From the NCBI RefSeq assembly GCF_900156695.1, contig NZ_FTOM01000003.1:62001-126000 (forward strand): a DNA stretch of 64,000 nucleotides, read 5' to 3'. This document shows, one piece after another, positions 40,824-49,748 of this stretch. The notes beneath the pieces are model-generated. The model did no database searches. It had not been told where the DNA came from and saw nothing but the letters and a program-made list of their open reading frames with translations. The stretch is from Phaeovulum vinaykumarii (lineage in GTDB: Bacteria; Pseudomonadota; Alphaproteobacteria; Rhodobacterales; Rhodobacteraceae). Numbering within the stretch: position 1 is the stretch's first letter; every line of letters begins with the position of its first letter. The translations under genes and the position numbers were made by a program.

Positions 40824-41758
40824 TCCAGGTTCTGGATCTGCTCGCGCATCTGGTCGATCGCGTGCTTGAGGTCAAGCCCGAGCGCGGTCAAGGCAGTCGA
40901 GCCCGATTTCGAGCACAGCGTATTGGCCTCGCGGGTGAATTCCTGCGCCAGGAAATCCAGCCGCCGGCCGATGGGCGCATGGTCCCCCAGAAGCGCGCGC
41001 GCGGCCAGCACATGCGCGCACAGACGGTCCAGCTCCTCGGTGACGTCACCCTTGAGCGCGGCCAGCGCCAGCTCCTGGGCCACGCGCTCGGGCTCGATCG
41101 GCAGCGCCCGCCCCCCGCGGGCCTCCTCAAGCCGCGCCAGCGCATGATCGAGCGCATGCCCGGTCTCGGCGCGGCGTTCCTCGGCCACGAAGCGCGCCTG
41201 GTTAACAATTCCTTCGATATCGACGAGTCGCTGGCGCAGGATCTCGACCAGGGCGCTGCCTTCTTTTCGCCGTGATTCATCGAATTCTGTCAGGAGTTCG
41301 TCAAAATCGGTCAGAAGTGCGGCCCGCAGAGGGCCCTGCCCGTCCGGATCGGCCACCACCTGCGCGCCGGTCTCGAGCACGCCGCGCAGCTGCGCAATCT
41401 GTGCCGCCGAGGTCTGCGCCAGCACCAGCCCGCGCGCGGCTGCGGCTTGCTCGATCTGCGCCAATTGATCCAGAACGCGGTCCAGACCGGCGGTGTTCAG
41501 ACGCGCGGCCTCGTGGGCCTCATCGCGGGTCAGACGCAGGGAAATCGTTATATTTCCGCGCGATATGCGGGCTGTCGCGCGGGCGCGCACCCCGGCTTCC
41601 AGCCCGTCGATCCCCTCGGGCAGGCGCAGCCGCACATCCAGCCCCTTGCCGTTTACCCCGCGGATTTCCCACCCCCAGGCGGCCCCGTGACCGCTGCCCG
41701 ACCGGGTGGCCACCCCGGTCATCGAAACGGCCGAACCGCTGCCGTGATCCTGTCTCAT
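40820..41758 (-). CDS. YicC-family endoribonuclease
   Basis: A 312-residue member of the YicC family, which in Escherichia coli and Bacillus has been linked to RNA cleavage and small RNA turnover. Visible family features are the N-terminal [10 protein letters not shown] and [17 protein letters not shown] and the C-terminal [22 protein letters not shown], which contains the conserved acidic and Asn residues. GGAGG lies 5 nt before the ATG at 41758; an in-frame ATG at 41722, matching the usual N-terminus, is the alternative. It is the first gene of the yicC-gmk-LbH operon. Confidence 0.93.
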   Translation of the reverse strand: MRQDHGSGSAVSMTGVATRSGSGHGAAWGWEIRGVNGKGLDVRLRLPEGIDGLEAGVRARATARISRGNITISLRLTRDEAHEAARLNTAGLDRVLDQLAQIEQAAAARGLVLAQTSAAQIAQLRGVLETGAQVVADPDGQGPLRAALLTDFDELLTEFDESRRKEGSALVEILRQRLVDIEGIVNQARFVAEERRAETGHALDHALARLEEARGGRALPIEPERVAQELALAALKGDVTEELDRLCAHVLAARALLGDHAPIGRRLDFLAQEFTREANTLCSKSGSTALTALGLDLKHAIDQMREQIQNLE

Positions 41759-41773
41759 TCGTGCCTCCGAGGG

Positions 41774-41788
41774 TTAACCATTTGTCAA
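41774..41788. promoter_or_regulatory. Possible CtrA half-site pair
   Basis: TTAA-N7-TCAA lies between the divergent yicC and PAS-domain genes, one mismatch from the CtrA consensus TTAA-N7-TTAA of alphaproteobacteria. Such near matches arise by chance, so this is weak. Confidence 0.25.
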
Positions 41789-41939
41789 CTTTGCGCCCCC
41801 ATCCCGCCACAATTGGCGTATGTTAAGGTTCAGGTAATCATGGTGGCAGCCACGCTTCAAGCAAGCCGCCGCCGAGACAGTCCGGGCAAGGACGTTTCGG
41901 CGATCGAATGGCTGTTGCCGCAAGAGGGAAACTGGTAAG

Positions 41940-42743
41940 ATGAACTACGAAGACAGCCTGAAGGACGGTGTCGTGACCCTTGGTGGATTTGGCAACACCC
42001 ATGAGCGCGTGATCAGCGACCTGCGCGGCTATTGGGAAGCGCTGCGTGGCGGGCGTCCGGTCCCGGCCCGCTCGGACGTCGATCCCCGCGGCATCGAACG
42101 CGCCCTTGAATATACCTTCATCCTGGAACGCGTGGCGCCCGGCATGGCGCGCTTCCGTCTGGCCGGCATGCATCTGTCGGACCTGATGGGGATGGAAGTT
42201 CGCGGCATGCCGCTGACCGCCTTCTTCACCCCCGTCGCCCGCCGCCAGGTGGCCGAGGCGCTCGAGCGCGTGTTCCAGGGCCCCGAAGTGGCCGAGCTGA
42301 CGCTGACCGCCGAAGCCGGCATCGGCAAGCCGTCGATGAATGCCCGCCTGCTGCTCCTGCCGCTCAAGTCCGATCTGGGCGACATCACCCGCGTTCTGGG
42401 CTGCCTGGTCTCGGCCGGGGAGATCGGGCGCACGCCGCGCCGCTTCGACGTGGTCTCGGTGGACAGCAAGCCCGTGATCGCCGGCCGTCCGGTGGACATG
42501 CCCGCCGCCATCCGCCCGCGCCCGACCCAACCGGAAACCCCGGCGCCCGCAGCGCGCCCCGCCTCGACCTTCCGCTCGCCCTTCAGCCTGCCGGGCAACC
42601 GCGCCAAGACCGAAGAGCCGCGCAAACCCGCGCCGCAACCGGCCGGCTTCGCCGAGGAACAACGCGCCTTTGACAGCGCCCGCCGCGTGCTGACCCCCGA
42701 GGAACGCCGCGCCATGCTGCGCCTGGTCAAGAGCGAGGACTGA
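41940..42743 (+). CDS. PAS-domain protein (PAS_5 / DUF1457 type)
   Basis: A 267-residue cytoplasmic protein with a PAS_5-like domain over about residues 20-165 (YWEALRGGRPVPARSDVDPR, then LEYTFILERV and FRLAGMHLSDLMGMEVRGMP), typical of alphaproteobacterial proteins of this family. The rest is a Pro/Ala-rich linker (RPRPTQPETPAPAARP) and a C-terminal helix ending AFDSARRVLTPEERRAMLRL. There is no kinase or output domain, so it probably acts by protein contact. Family function is unknown; some relatives influence motility or cell-cycle behaviour. GAGGG lies 11 nt before the ATG. Confidence 0.85.
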   Translation: MNYEDSLKDGVVTLGGFGNTHERVISDLRGYWEALRGGRPVPARSDVDPRGIERALEYTFILERVAPGMARFRLAGMHLSDLMGMEVRGMPLTAFFTPVARRQVAEALERVFQGPEVAELTLTAEAGIGKPSMNARLLLLPLKSDLGDITRVLGCLVSAGEIGRTPRRFDVVSVDSKPVIAGRPVDMPAAIRPRPTQPETPAPAARPASTFRSPFSLPGNRAKTEEPRKPAPQPAGFAEEQRAFDSARRVLTPEERRAMLRLVKSED

Positions 42744-42797
42744 CCCCGACGCCGCGTTGCCCCGCGGCCGGCCGGTTTCCTGCACAGAACGAAAGAA

Positions 42798-42824
42798 GGC
42801 GCCGCGTGATGCGGCGCCCTTTTT
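42798..42824 (+). terminator. Terminator after the PAS-domain gene
   Basis: GGCGCCGC (42798-42805), loop GTGAT, GCGGCGCC (42811-42818), then CTTTTT. A perfect 8-bp GC hairpin with a T run on the plus strand. Confidence 0.9.
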
Positions 42825-42881
42825 CATGGTCCAAGGCTTCATGTCCCGCGAAAAGATCGCCGCGCATGACGTTGAACGCGA

Positions 42882-42913
42882 AAGGCAAAGCCGGAGGGGT
42901 GCCCCCCTCCGGC
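42882..42913 (-). terminator. Terminator after the DAHP synthase gene
   Basis: On the minus strand GCCGGAGGGG, a 4-nt loop and CCCCTCCGGC form a perfect 10-bp stem (42890-42913), 9 nt past the stop, followed by TTTGCCTTT. An intrinsic terminator with a short interrupted U tract. Confidence 0.7.
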
Positions 42914-42921
42914 GGCCGGGA

Positions 42922-44292
42922 TCAGAGCCCGGCGGCCTTTTGCATCTTGCGCCGGTCCAGCAGTTCCTCGGCGACCAGGAAGGCCAGCTCCAGCGATTGC
43001 GAGGCATTGAGACGCGGATCGCAGGCGGTGTGATAGCGCGAGGACAGATCCTCGTCGGTGACCGCGCGCACGCCGCCGGTGCATTCGGTCACGTCCTGGC
43101 CCGTCATCTCGAAATGCACGCCGCCGGGGATCGTGCCCTCGGCCTTGTGGACGGCGAAGAATTCGCGCACCTCGCGCAGCACCGCATCAAAGGGCCGGGT
43201 CTTGAAGCCGCTGGCCGACTTGATCGTGTTGCCGTGCATCGGATCGCAGGTCCAGACGACATTGGCGCCTTCGGCTTGCACGGTCTGGATCAGCCGCGGC
43301 AGATGCTCGGCCACCTTGCCCGCGCCGAAACGCGCGATCAGCGTCAGCCGCCCGGCTTCGTTGTGCGGGTTCAGCTTCTCGAGCAGGCGCTTGAGATCGT
43401 CGGACGTCATCGAGGGGCCGCATTTGAGCCCGATCGGGTTCTGCACGCCGCGGCAGAATTCGACATGGGCGCCGTCGGGCTGGCGGGTGCGATCGCCGAT
43501 CCACAGCATATGCCCCGACCCCGCGATCGGCAGGCCCGTGGTGCTGTCGACACGGCAGAGCGCTTCCTCGTATTCCAGAAGCAGCGCCTCGTGGCTGACG
43601 TAGAAATCCACCGCCCCCAGCTCATGCGCGGTGGCCGAGGTCACCCCCGCCGCGGCCATGAAGTCCATCGCATCCGAGATGCGTTCGGCAATGGCGCGAT
43701 AACGTTCGGCTTCGTCGACATCGGTGAAGCCGGTGATCCAGCTCTGCACGCGGTGGATATCGGCAAAGCCGCCCGTCGAGAAGGCGCGCAGCAGGTTCAG
43801 GCTGGCCGCGGCCTGGGTATAGGCCTGGAGCATCCGGCCCGGATCGGGCACGCGGGCCTCGGCGGTAAAGTCGAAGCCGTTGATGATGTCGCCACGATAG
43901 GAGGGCAGCTCGACCCCGTTGATGACCTCGGTCGGCGCCGAGCGCGGTTTGGCGAACTGGCCGCCCATGCGCCCGACCTTGACCACCGGCACCTTGGCGC
44001 CCCAGGTCAGCACGATCGCCATCTGCAACATCACCTTGAAGGTGTCGCGGATATTGTCGGCCGAGAATTCGGTGAAGCTTTCGGCGCAATCGCCCCCCTG
44101 AAGCAGGAAGCCCTTGCCCTCGGCCACGGCGGCCAGATCGGCCTTGAGACGGCGCGCCTCGCCGGCAAAGACCAGCGGCGGGTATTTCGACAATTGCGCC
44201 TCGACGGCGGCCACGGCCTGCGGATCGGGATAATCGGGCATTTGCACCCGCGGCCGCGCGCGCCAGTCCGATTTCTGCCAGACCTCGGTCAT
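42922..44292 (-). CDS. Class II 3-deoxy-7-phosphoheptulonate (DAHP) synthase
   Basis: First step of the shikimate pathway, condensing phosphoenolpyruvate and erythrose-4-phosphate. The 456-residue protein is of the plant/Mycobacterium-like class [16 protein letters not shown] (metal Cys), [44 protein letters not shown] and [18 protein letters not shown] are all diagnostic. GGGAGAGAG precedes the ATG. It is a single gene followed by its own terminator. Symbols vary among species (aroG, aroF, aroA-II), so none is given. Confidence 0.97.
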   Translation of the reverse strand: MTEVWQKSDWRARPRVQMPDYPDPQAVAAVEAQLSKYPPLVFAGEARRLKADLAAVAEGKGFLLQGGDCAESFTEFSADNIRDTFKVMLQMAIVLTWGAKVPVVKVGRMGGQFAKPRSAPTEVINGVELPSYRGDIINGFDFTAEARVPDPGRMLQAYTQAAASLNLLRAFSTGGFADIHRVQSWITGFTDVDEAERYRAIAERISDAMDFMAAAGVTSATAHELGAVDFYVSHEALLLEYEEALCRVDSTTGLPIAGSGHMLWIGDRTRQPDGAHVEFCRGVQNPIGLKCGPSMTSDDLKRLLEKLNPHNEAGRLTLIARFGAGKVAEHLPRLIQTVQAEGANVVWTCDPMHGNTIKSASGFKTRPFDAVLREVREFFAVHKAEGTIPGGVHFEMTGQDVTECTGGVRAVTDEDLSSRYHTACDPRLNASQSLELAFLVAEELLDRRKMQKAAGL

Positions 44293-44583
44293 CTCGTCTC
44301 TCTCCCTTGCCTCTCGGCGCCGCAGTGCGGCGGTTGCCTGTCCTTACACGCCCGCGCGCGGGGCTGTAAACATTGGAAAGCCCGCAAGACGCCGCAGGGC
44401 CGGTCCACCGGAAATCCCGCACCGGGCGGCCGGTCAGAGGCCGAGTTTTCTGCGTGATCAGGAAATGAGCATTCACCAAGGCGGAAAGGCACACATGACA
44501 AGTTTTCGACAGCCGGAACAGACTGTGCTTGCGCGTGCCTGGAAAGGCTGCTTGATGAACTCACTCCAGCCGAACCGTTCGCC

Positions 44584-45690
44584 ATGACCGCTCCGCGTTC
44601 CTCCTCGCCCCGTTCCTCCGCCTCACGCCCGCTGCGCGCCGCGCCGGAGACACGGCCGCGCCGCTTCGTCTTCCTGCTTCTCGACCGGTTCACGATGATG
44701 AGCTTTGCTGGCGCGCTCGAACCGCTGCGCCTGGCCAACCGGGTGGCGGGGCGCACGCTTTACACCTGGACGCTGGCCGGGCCGAACGGGCTCGAGGCCA
44801 GCTGTTCGAACGGCGTGCGGCTGGCGCTCGACATGGGGCTGGACGAGATCGGGCGCGACGATACCGTCCTGGTCTGCGGCGGTGTCGACGTGGCCGAGGC
44901 CACCACCCGCCCGGTCGTCAACTGGCTGCGCCGCGAAGTCCGCCGCGGGGCCGCCGTGGGGGGGCTGTGCACCGGCGCGTGGGCGCTGGCCAAGGCGGGC
45001 CTTCTGGACGGGCGGCGCGCCACGATCCACTGGGAAAACCACGACAGTTTCCTTGAGGCCTTCCCCGAGGTCGACCTGTCCAAGGCGGTCTTCGTGGTCG
45101 ATGGCGGGCGGCTGTCGGCGGCCGGCGGCACCGCCGCGATCGACCTGATGCTGCGCCTCATCGCCGCCGATCACGGCGAGGGGCTGGCCAATACCGTGGC
45201 CGACCAGATGATCTATACCGCCATCCGCACCGATCAGGACAGCCAGCGCCTGTCGATCCCGACGCGAATCGGCGTGCGCCACCCCAAGCTTGCGCAGGTG
45301 ATCGGGCGCATGGAGGCCAATATCGAAGACCCGGTCAGCCCCGCACGTCTGGCCACCGAAGTGGGCATGTCCACCCGCCAGCTCGAGCGCCTGTTCCGCC
45401 GCTACCTGAACCGCTCGCCCAAGCGCTATTACATGGAGATCCGCTTGCAGAAGGCGCGCAACCTTCTGATGCAGACCGACATGTCGATCATCAACGTGGC
45501 GCTGGCCTGCGGCTTTGCCAGCCCGTCCCATTTCTCAAAGTGTTACCGGGCGCAATATTCGACCACCCCCTACCGCGAGCGCGGCACCTCGGCGGGTCAG
45601 GGCGGCATGCCGGACGCCGAGGAAACCTGGGAGGGCGCCTTCGACCCCGAATGGGACGATGCGCCGCAGCCGGAGGCGGACTTTTCCTGA
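44584..45690 (+). CDS. GlxA-type regulator (DJ-1/PfpI domain plus AraC helix-turn-helix)
   Basis: A 368-residue transcription regulator. Residues about 27-200 form a DJ-1/PfpI-like domain with the nucleophile-elbow region GGLCTGAWAL (Cys129); the C-terminal 100 residues form an AraC/XylS double helix-turn-helix (ARLATEVGMSTRQLERLFRR and NVALACGFASPSHFSKCYR). Relatives such as GbdR, CdhR and ArgR control use of betaine, carnitine or arginine. No clear Shine-Dalgarno sequence precedes the ATG. It lies 119 nt upstream of a liv-type transporter on the same strand, so it probably regulates that transporter. The N-terminal 25 residues and the acidic tail look disordered. Confidence 0.92.
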   Translation: MTAPRSSSPRSSASRPLRAAPETRPRRFVFLLLDRFTMMSFAGALEPLRLANRVAGRTLYTWTLAGPNGLEASCSNGVRLALDMGLDEIGRDDTVLVCGGVDVAEATTRPVVNWLRREVRRGAAVGGLCTGAWALAKAGLLDGRRATIHWENHDSFLEAFPEVDLSKAVFVVDGGRLSAAGGTAAIDLMLRLIAADHGEGLANTVADQMIYTAIRTDQDSQRLSIPTRIGVRHPKLAQVIGRMEANIEDPVSPARLATEVGMSTRQLERLFRRYLNRSPKRYYMEIRLQKARNLLMQTDMSIINVALACGFASPSHFSKCYRAQYSTTPYRERGTSAGQGGMPDAEETWEGAFDPEWDDAPQPEADFS

Positions 45691-45809
45691 CTGAACGGAC
45701 AGGTTATTGCCCGTCTCCCCGTCGCGGCGATCTTTTCTTTTGCCGGCACGCGGGATAACCTCGCGGCCCAGAACACCGGCTCCAGCCGGGTCAACATGGG
45801 AGTGACGTG

Positions 45810-46994
45810 ATGAAGAAGCTGCTGATGGCCTCGGCGGCCGGTCTGGCGCTTGTGGGCGCAGCCTCGGCCGAAGAGATCAAGATGGGCATCTCGCTGGGCT
45901 TCACGGGCCCGCTTGAATCGATGGCCGGCCCGATGGCGCAGGGTGCGGAACTGGCGTTCAAGGAAGTGTCGGACTCGGGTCTGCTGCTGGGCGGTGACAC
46001 CATCGTGCCGGTGCGCTCGGACAGCACCTGCATCGACGCCGCCGCCGCGACCGCGGGCGTCGAGCGCCTGATCACCGTCGAGAAGGTCAACGGCATCGTC
46101 GGCGGCATGTGCTCGGGCGAGGCCACGGCCAGCCTGCAAAACGTCGCCATGCCGAACGGCGTCGTGATGATCTCGCCCTCGGCCACCTCGCCGGCACTGT
46201 CGGCGCTGGAAGACAACGGCCTGTTCTTCCGCACCGCGCCGTCGGATGCGCGTCAGGGCGAAGTGATGGCCGACATCATCCTGGAACACGGCATCAATTC
46301 GGTGGCCGTGACCTACACCAACAACGACTACGGCAAGGGCCTGGCCGACAGCTTTGCCTCGGCCTTCGAAGCCAAGGGCGGCACGGTCACGATCAACGCC
46401 GCGCATGACGACGGCAAGGCCGATTATTCGGCCGAAGTGGGCGCGCTGGCCGCGGCCGGCGGCGATGCGCTGGTGATTGCGGGCTATGTCGACCAGGGCG
46501 GCTCGGGCGTGCTGCGCGGCGCGCTCGACACCGGCGCCTTTGACACCTTCGCCTTCCCCGACGGCATGGTCGGCCAGAAGCTGGTCGACGATTTCGGCTC
46601 CGAGATCGACGGCTCGTTCGGCCAGAACCCGGCCTCGGGCGATGCCGGCCGCGACCGCTTCCTCGAACTGGCCTCGGCAGCGGGCTTCGACGGCACCTCG
46701 GCCTATGCGGCCGAAGCCTATGACGCGGCGGCGCTGATGATGCTGGCCATGCAGGCCGCGGGCTCGACCGATCCGGCCGTGTGGAAGGACAAGGTCATGG
46801 ATGTGGCCAACGCCCCCGGCGAGAAGATCCTGCCCGGCGAGCTGGCCAAGGCGCTCGAGATCCTCAAGAACGGCGGCGATGTCGACTATGTCGGCGGCGC
46901 CTCGGTCGAGATGATCGGCGGCGGCGAAAGCGCCGGCTCGTTCCGCGAGGTCACCTTCGAGAACGGCGAGATGAAGGTGGTCGGCTACCGCTGA
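45810..46994 (+). CDS. Branched-chain-amino-acid-type ABC transporter substrate-binding protein
   Basis: Periplasmic binding protein of 394 residues with a signal peptide (KKLLMASAAGLALVGAASA). The mature part has GISLGFTGPLESMAGPMAQG, the pocket region GIVGGMCSGEATASLQNVA, SPSATSPALS and the VTYTNNDYGKGLAD hinge, as in LivJ/LivK-type proteins. Two Cys (STCID and GGMCSG) may form the common disulfide. GGGAG lies 7 nt before the ATG at 45810, preferred over a GTG three bases upstream. It heads a complete transporter set; a strong hairpin follows, which commonly lets binding-protein mRNA accumulate. The ligand may be an amino acid, amine or related compound. Confidence 0.93.
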   Translation: MKKLLMASAAGLALVGAASAEEIKMGISLGFTGPLESMAGPMAQGAELAFKEVSDSGLLLGGDTIVPVRSDSTCIDAAAATAGVERLITVEKVNGIVGGMCSGEATASLQNVAMPNGVVMISPSATSPALSALEDNGLFFRTAPSDARQGEVMADIILEHGINSVAVTYTNNDYGKGLADSFASAFEAKGGTVTINAAHDDGKADYSAEVGALAAAGGDALVIAGYVDQGGSGVLRGALDTGAFDTFAFPDGMVGQKLVDDFGSEIDGSFGQNPASGDAGRDRFLELASAAGFDGTSAYAAEAYDAAALMMLAMQAAGSTDPAVWKDKVMDVANAPGEKILPGELAKALEILKNGGDVDYVGGASVEMIGGGESAGSFREVTFENGEMKVVGYR

Positions 46995-47017
46995 GCGGCG
47001 CCCCTCCCCAAACCCCC

Positions 47018-47045
47018 GAACAGCCCGGAGCGATCCGGGCTGTTC
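47018..47045 (+). other. Perfect stem-loop between binding-protein and livG genes
   Basis: GAACAGCCCGGA (47018-47029), loop GCGA, TCCGGGCTGTTC (47034-47045): 12 perfect pairs with a GNRA tetraloop, followed by GTCTT. Likely a 3'-stabilising or attenuating structure setting a high binding-protein-to-transporter ratio. A TTGGAAGAAC direct repeat follows at 47049-47068. Confidence 0.7.
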
Positions 47046-47129
47046 GTCTTGGAAGAACTTGGAAGAACAAGCCCGTCAAGGGCAAGGCTCGCGCGGTGGG
47101 TCTCCGCGTGCGAGAAATCAGGGGAAAAC

Positions 47130-47912
47130 ATGATCCGGGTCGAGAACCTGCACCGCCATTTCGGCGGTTTCCGTGCCGTAGACGGCGCGAGCCTCGAGAT
47201 CCAGACCGGCTCGATCACCGGCCTGATCGGTCCGAACGGGGCCGGTAAATCCACGCTTTTCAATGTGATCGCCGGGGTTTTGAAACCAACCTCGGGGCGC
47301 GTCATGATGGATGGCGAAGAGATCACCGGGCTGGCGCCGCATGAATTGTTCCACAAGGGGCTGCTGCGCACCTTCCAGATCGCGCATGAATTCAGCTCGA
47401 TGACCGTGCGCGAGAACCTGATGATGGTGCCCGCGCGCCAGTCGGGCGAGACGCTGTGGAACGCCTGGACCGCGCGCCGCCGCATCGCCCAGGAGGAGGC
47501 CGAGCTTCTCAAGAAGGCCGACGAAGTTCTTGACTTCCTGACCATTTCGCATCTGCGTGACGAGCTGGCGGGGAACCTGTCGGGCGGCCAGAAGAAGCTG
47601 CTGGAGCTGGGCCGCACGATGATGGTGGATGCCAAGATCGTGTTCCTCGACGAGGTGGGCGCCGGCGTGAACCGCACGCTTCTCAACACCATCGGCGATG
47701 CGATCGTGCGTCTCAACAAGGAGCGCGGCTATACCTTCTGCGTGATCGAGCACGACATGGATTTCATCGCCCGCCTGTGCGACCCGGTCATCGTCATGGC
47801 CGAGGGCAAGGTTCTGGCGCAGGGCAGCGCCGATCACATCATGGAAAACGAAGCCGTCATCGAGGCCTATCTGGGCACCGGGCTCAAGAACAAGGTGGTG
47901 GCCAATGGCTGA
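47130..47912 (+). CDS. livG: LivG-type ABC transporter ATP-binding protein
   Basis: A 260-residue ATPase of the branched-chain amino acid importer. Walker A is GLIGPNGAGKSTLF (residues 31-44), the signature is NLSGGQKKLLELG, Walker B ends VFLDE (171-175) and the switch His is in VIEHDM (His208). The residue after the Walker B Glu is Val (LDEVGAGVN) where most family members have Pro (D-loop region), a notable substitution. The frame is open upstream to 47049, but GGGGAAAAC ATG at 47130 gives the family N-terminus. It overlaps livF by 8 nt. Confidence 0.94.
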   Translation: MIRVENLHRHFGGFRAVDGASLEIQTGSITGLIGPNGAGKSTLFNVIAGVLKPTSGRVMMDGEEITGLAPHELFHKGLLRTFQIAHEFSSMTVRENLMMVPARQSGETLWNAWTARRRIAQEEAELLKKADEVLDFLTISHLRDELAGNLSGGQKKLLELGRTMMVDAKIVFLDEVGAGVNRTLLNTIGDAIVRLNKERGYTFCVIEHDMDFIARLCDPVIVMAEGKVLAQGSADHIMENEAVIEAYLGTGLKNKVVANG

Positions 47913-48615
47913 GCCCTATCTTCTGGCCGAGGGCATGACCGGGGGCTATGGCGCCGCCGACATCCTGCACGGCTGCACGCTGAAGGTCGAGAAGGGCCAG
48001 ATCGCGGTGATCGTGGGCCCCAACGGGGCGGGCAAGTCGACGGCAATGAAGGCCGTCTTCGGCATGCTGAAGCTGCGCGGGGGCCATGTGCGGCTGGGCG
48101 GGCGCGACATCACCCGGCTCAGCCCGCAGGAACGCGTGGCCCAGGGCATGGCCTTCGTGCCCCAGACCCACAACGTCTTTCCCTCGATGAGCGTCGAGGA
48201 AAACCTCGAGATGGGCGCCTTCCTGCGCCAGGACGATTTCCGCCCCACGATCGAGCAGGTCTATGACCTGTTCCCGGTGCTGCGCGACAAGCGCAACCAG
48301 CCGGCGGGCGAATTGTCCGGCGGGCAGCGCCAGCAGGTGGCCGTGGGCCGGGCGCTGATGACCCAGCCGCAGCTTCTGATGCTGGACGAGCCCACCGCCG
48401 GCGTCAGCCCGATCGTGATGGACGAGCTGTTCGACCGGATCATCGAGGTGGCGCGCACCGGCATCTCGATCCTGATGGTCGAGCAGAACGCCCGCCAGGC
48501 GCTCGAGATCGCCGACATCGGCTATGTGCTGGTGCAGGGCGCCAACCGCTATACCGACACCGGCGCGGCCCTTCTGGCCGACCCGGAGGTCCGGCGCACC
48601 TTCCTGGGGGGCTGA
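47905..48615 (+). CDS. livF: LivF-type ABC transporter ATP-binding protein
   Basis: The second ATPase of the importer, 236 residues. Walker A VGPNGAGKSTAMK, signature LSGGQRQQVAVG, Walker B LMLDEPTAGVSP and switch MVEQNA are all standard LivF features. The start overlaps the livG end by 8 nt, so the two ATPases are made in a coupled manner. Confidence 0.95.
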   Translation: MAEPYLLAEGMTGGYGAADILHGCTLKVEKGQIAVIVGPNGAGKSTAMKAVFGMLKLRGGHVRLGGRDITRLSPQERVAQGMAFVPQTHNVFPSMSVEENLEMGAFLRQDDFRPTIEQVYDLFPVLRDKRNQPAGELSGGQRQQVAVGRALMTQPQLLMLDEPTAGVSPIVMDELFDRIIEVARTGISILMVEQNARQALEIADIGYVLVQGANRYTDTGAALLADPEVRRTFLGG

Positions 48616-48618
48616 GCG

Positions 48619-48738
48619 ATGACCCGCGCCCTGACGCCGCGCGCGGCACGACCGCCGCACCACCCCTGCCCCGACATCTGCGCCCCGCGCCCGGCCCCGG
48701 CCGCCATCCCCGCGCGCGCCCGGCGGGAGGAGAACTGA
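48619..48738 (+). CDS. Possible 39-residue coupled small ORF between livF and livH
   Basis: An ATG 3 nt after the livF stop opens a 39-codon frame whose stop overlaps the livH ATG (TGATG). The peptide would be Arg/Pro/Ala-rich with two Cys (HHPCPDICAPRP). Exact abutment at both ends suggests translational coupling, but no Shine-Dalgarno sequence beyond livF sequence is clear and GC-rich DNA produces such frames by chance. Confidence 0.25.
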   Translation: MTRALTPRAARPPHHPCPDICAPRPAPAAIPARARREEN

Positions 48739-49748
48739 TGGATATCCTGAACGCATTCGTTGCCCTGCTGAACTATGTGATGATCCCGGCCACCGCCTAT
48801 GGCGCACAGCTTGCCCTGGGCGCGCTGGGGGTGACGCTGGTCTATGGCATCTTGCGCTTTTCGAACTTTGCCCATGGCGACACGATGGCCTTCGGCACCG
48901 CGATGGTGATCCTGGCCACCTGGGGCTTGCAGGCGCTGGGCGTCTCGGCCGGGCCGCTGCCGACCGCGCTGCTGGCGCTGCCCCTTGGCATTGCCGCCAC
49001 GGCGCTTCTGGTGCTGGGCACCGACCGCACGGTCTATCGCTTCTACCGCCGCGAAAAGGCCGCGCCGGTGGTCATGGTGATGGTCTCGGTCGGCGTCATG
49101 TTCGTGATGAACGGGCTGACGCGCTTTGTCATCGGCGTGGACGAGATCCGCTTCGATGATGGCGTGCGCTTCCTGATCTCGGCGCGCGAATTCAAGCAGG
49201 CGACCGGCCTTTCCGAAGGGCTGGCGCTGCGCGGCACGCAGGTTCTGACGGTGGTCACCGCCGGGCTGATGGTCTGGGCGTTGTTCTGGTTTCTCAACCA
49301 CACCCGCACCGGCAAGTCGATGCGCGCCTATTCCGACAACGAGGATCTGGCGCTTCTGTCGGGCATCGACCCCGAGCGCGTGGTGGCCGTGACCTGGATC
49401 ATTGCCGCGGCGCTGGCCACCACGGCGGGCACGCTCTATGGTCTGGACAAGGCGTTCAAGGCCTTCAACTACTTCCACCTGCTGCTGCCGATCTTCGCGG
49501 CCTCGATCGTGGGGGGCTTGGGCAACCCGCTCGGCGCCATCGCCGGCGGCTTCCTGATCGCCTATTCCGAGGTCTCGATCACCTATGCCTTCAAGAAGGT
49601 GCTGGGGTATCTGGCGCCCGAGGGCTGGGAACCCGAAGGCCTGGTCCAGCTTCTGTCCACCGAATACAAGTTCGCGGTCAGCTTCGCCATCCTGGTGGTG
49701 GTGCTGCTCTTCCGGCCGACGGGCATCTTCAAGGGGAAATCGGTATGA
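48738..49748 (+). CDS. livH: LivH-type ABC transporter permease
   Basis: Inner-membrane permease of the branched-chain amino acid family, 336 residues with about eight hydrophobic helices. GALGVTLVYGILRFSNFAHG near the N-terminus and the C-terminal FAASIVGGLGNPLGAIAGG cytoplasmic EAA-like loop are typical. GGGAGGAG lies 6 nt before the ATG. It pairs with the next gene as a heterodimeric channel; the stop overlaps the livM start (ATGA). Confidence 0.94.
   Translation: MDILNAFVALLNYVMIPATAYGAQLALGALGVTLVYGILRFSNFAHGDTMAFGTAMVILATWGLQALGVSAGPLPTALLALPLGIAATALLVLGTDRTVYRFYRREKAAPVVMVMVSVGVMFVMNGLTRFVIGVDEIRFDDGVRFLISAREFKQATGLSEGLALRGTQVLTVVTAGLMVWALFWFLNHTRTGKSMRAYSDNEDLALLSGIDPERVVAVTWIIAAALATTAGTLYGLDKAFKAFNYFHLLLPIFAASIVGGLGNPLGAIAGGFLIAYSEVSITYAFKKVLGYLAPEGWEPEGLVQLLSTEYKFAVSFAILVVVLLFRPTGIFKGKSV

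Noticed and set aside
41840-41938. A 32-codon ORF just before the PAS-domain gene
   Set aside because: It ends 1 nt before the next ATG but has no clear ribosome-binding site and no recognisable feature; kept out for lack of support.
42757-44457. A plus-strand open frame opposite DAHP synthase
   Set aside because: No motif or Shine-Dalgarno sequence; the opposite strand encodes a certain enzyme.
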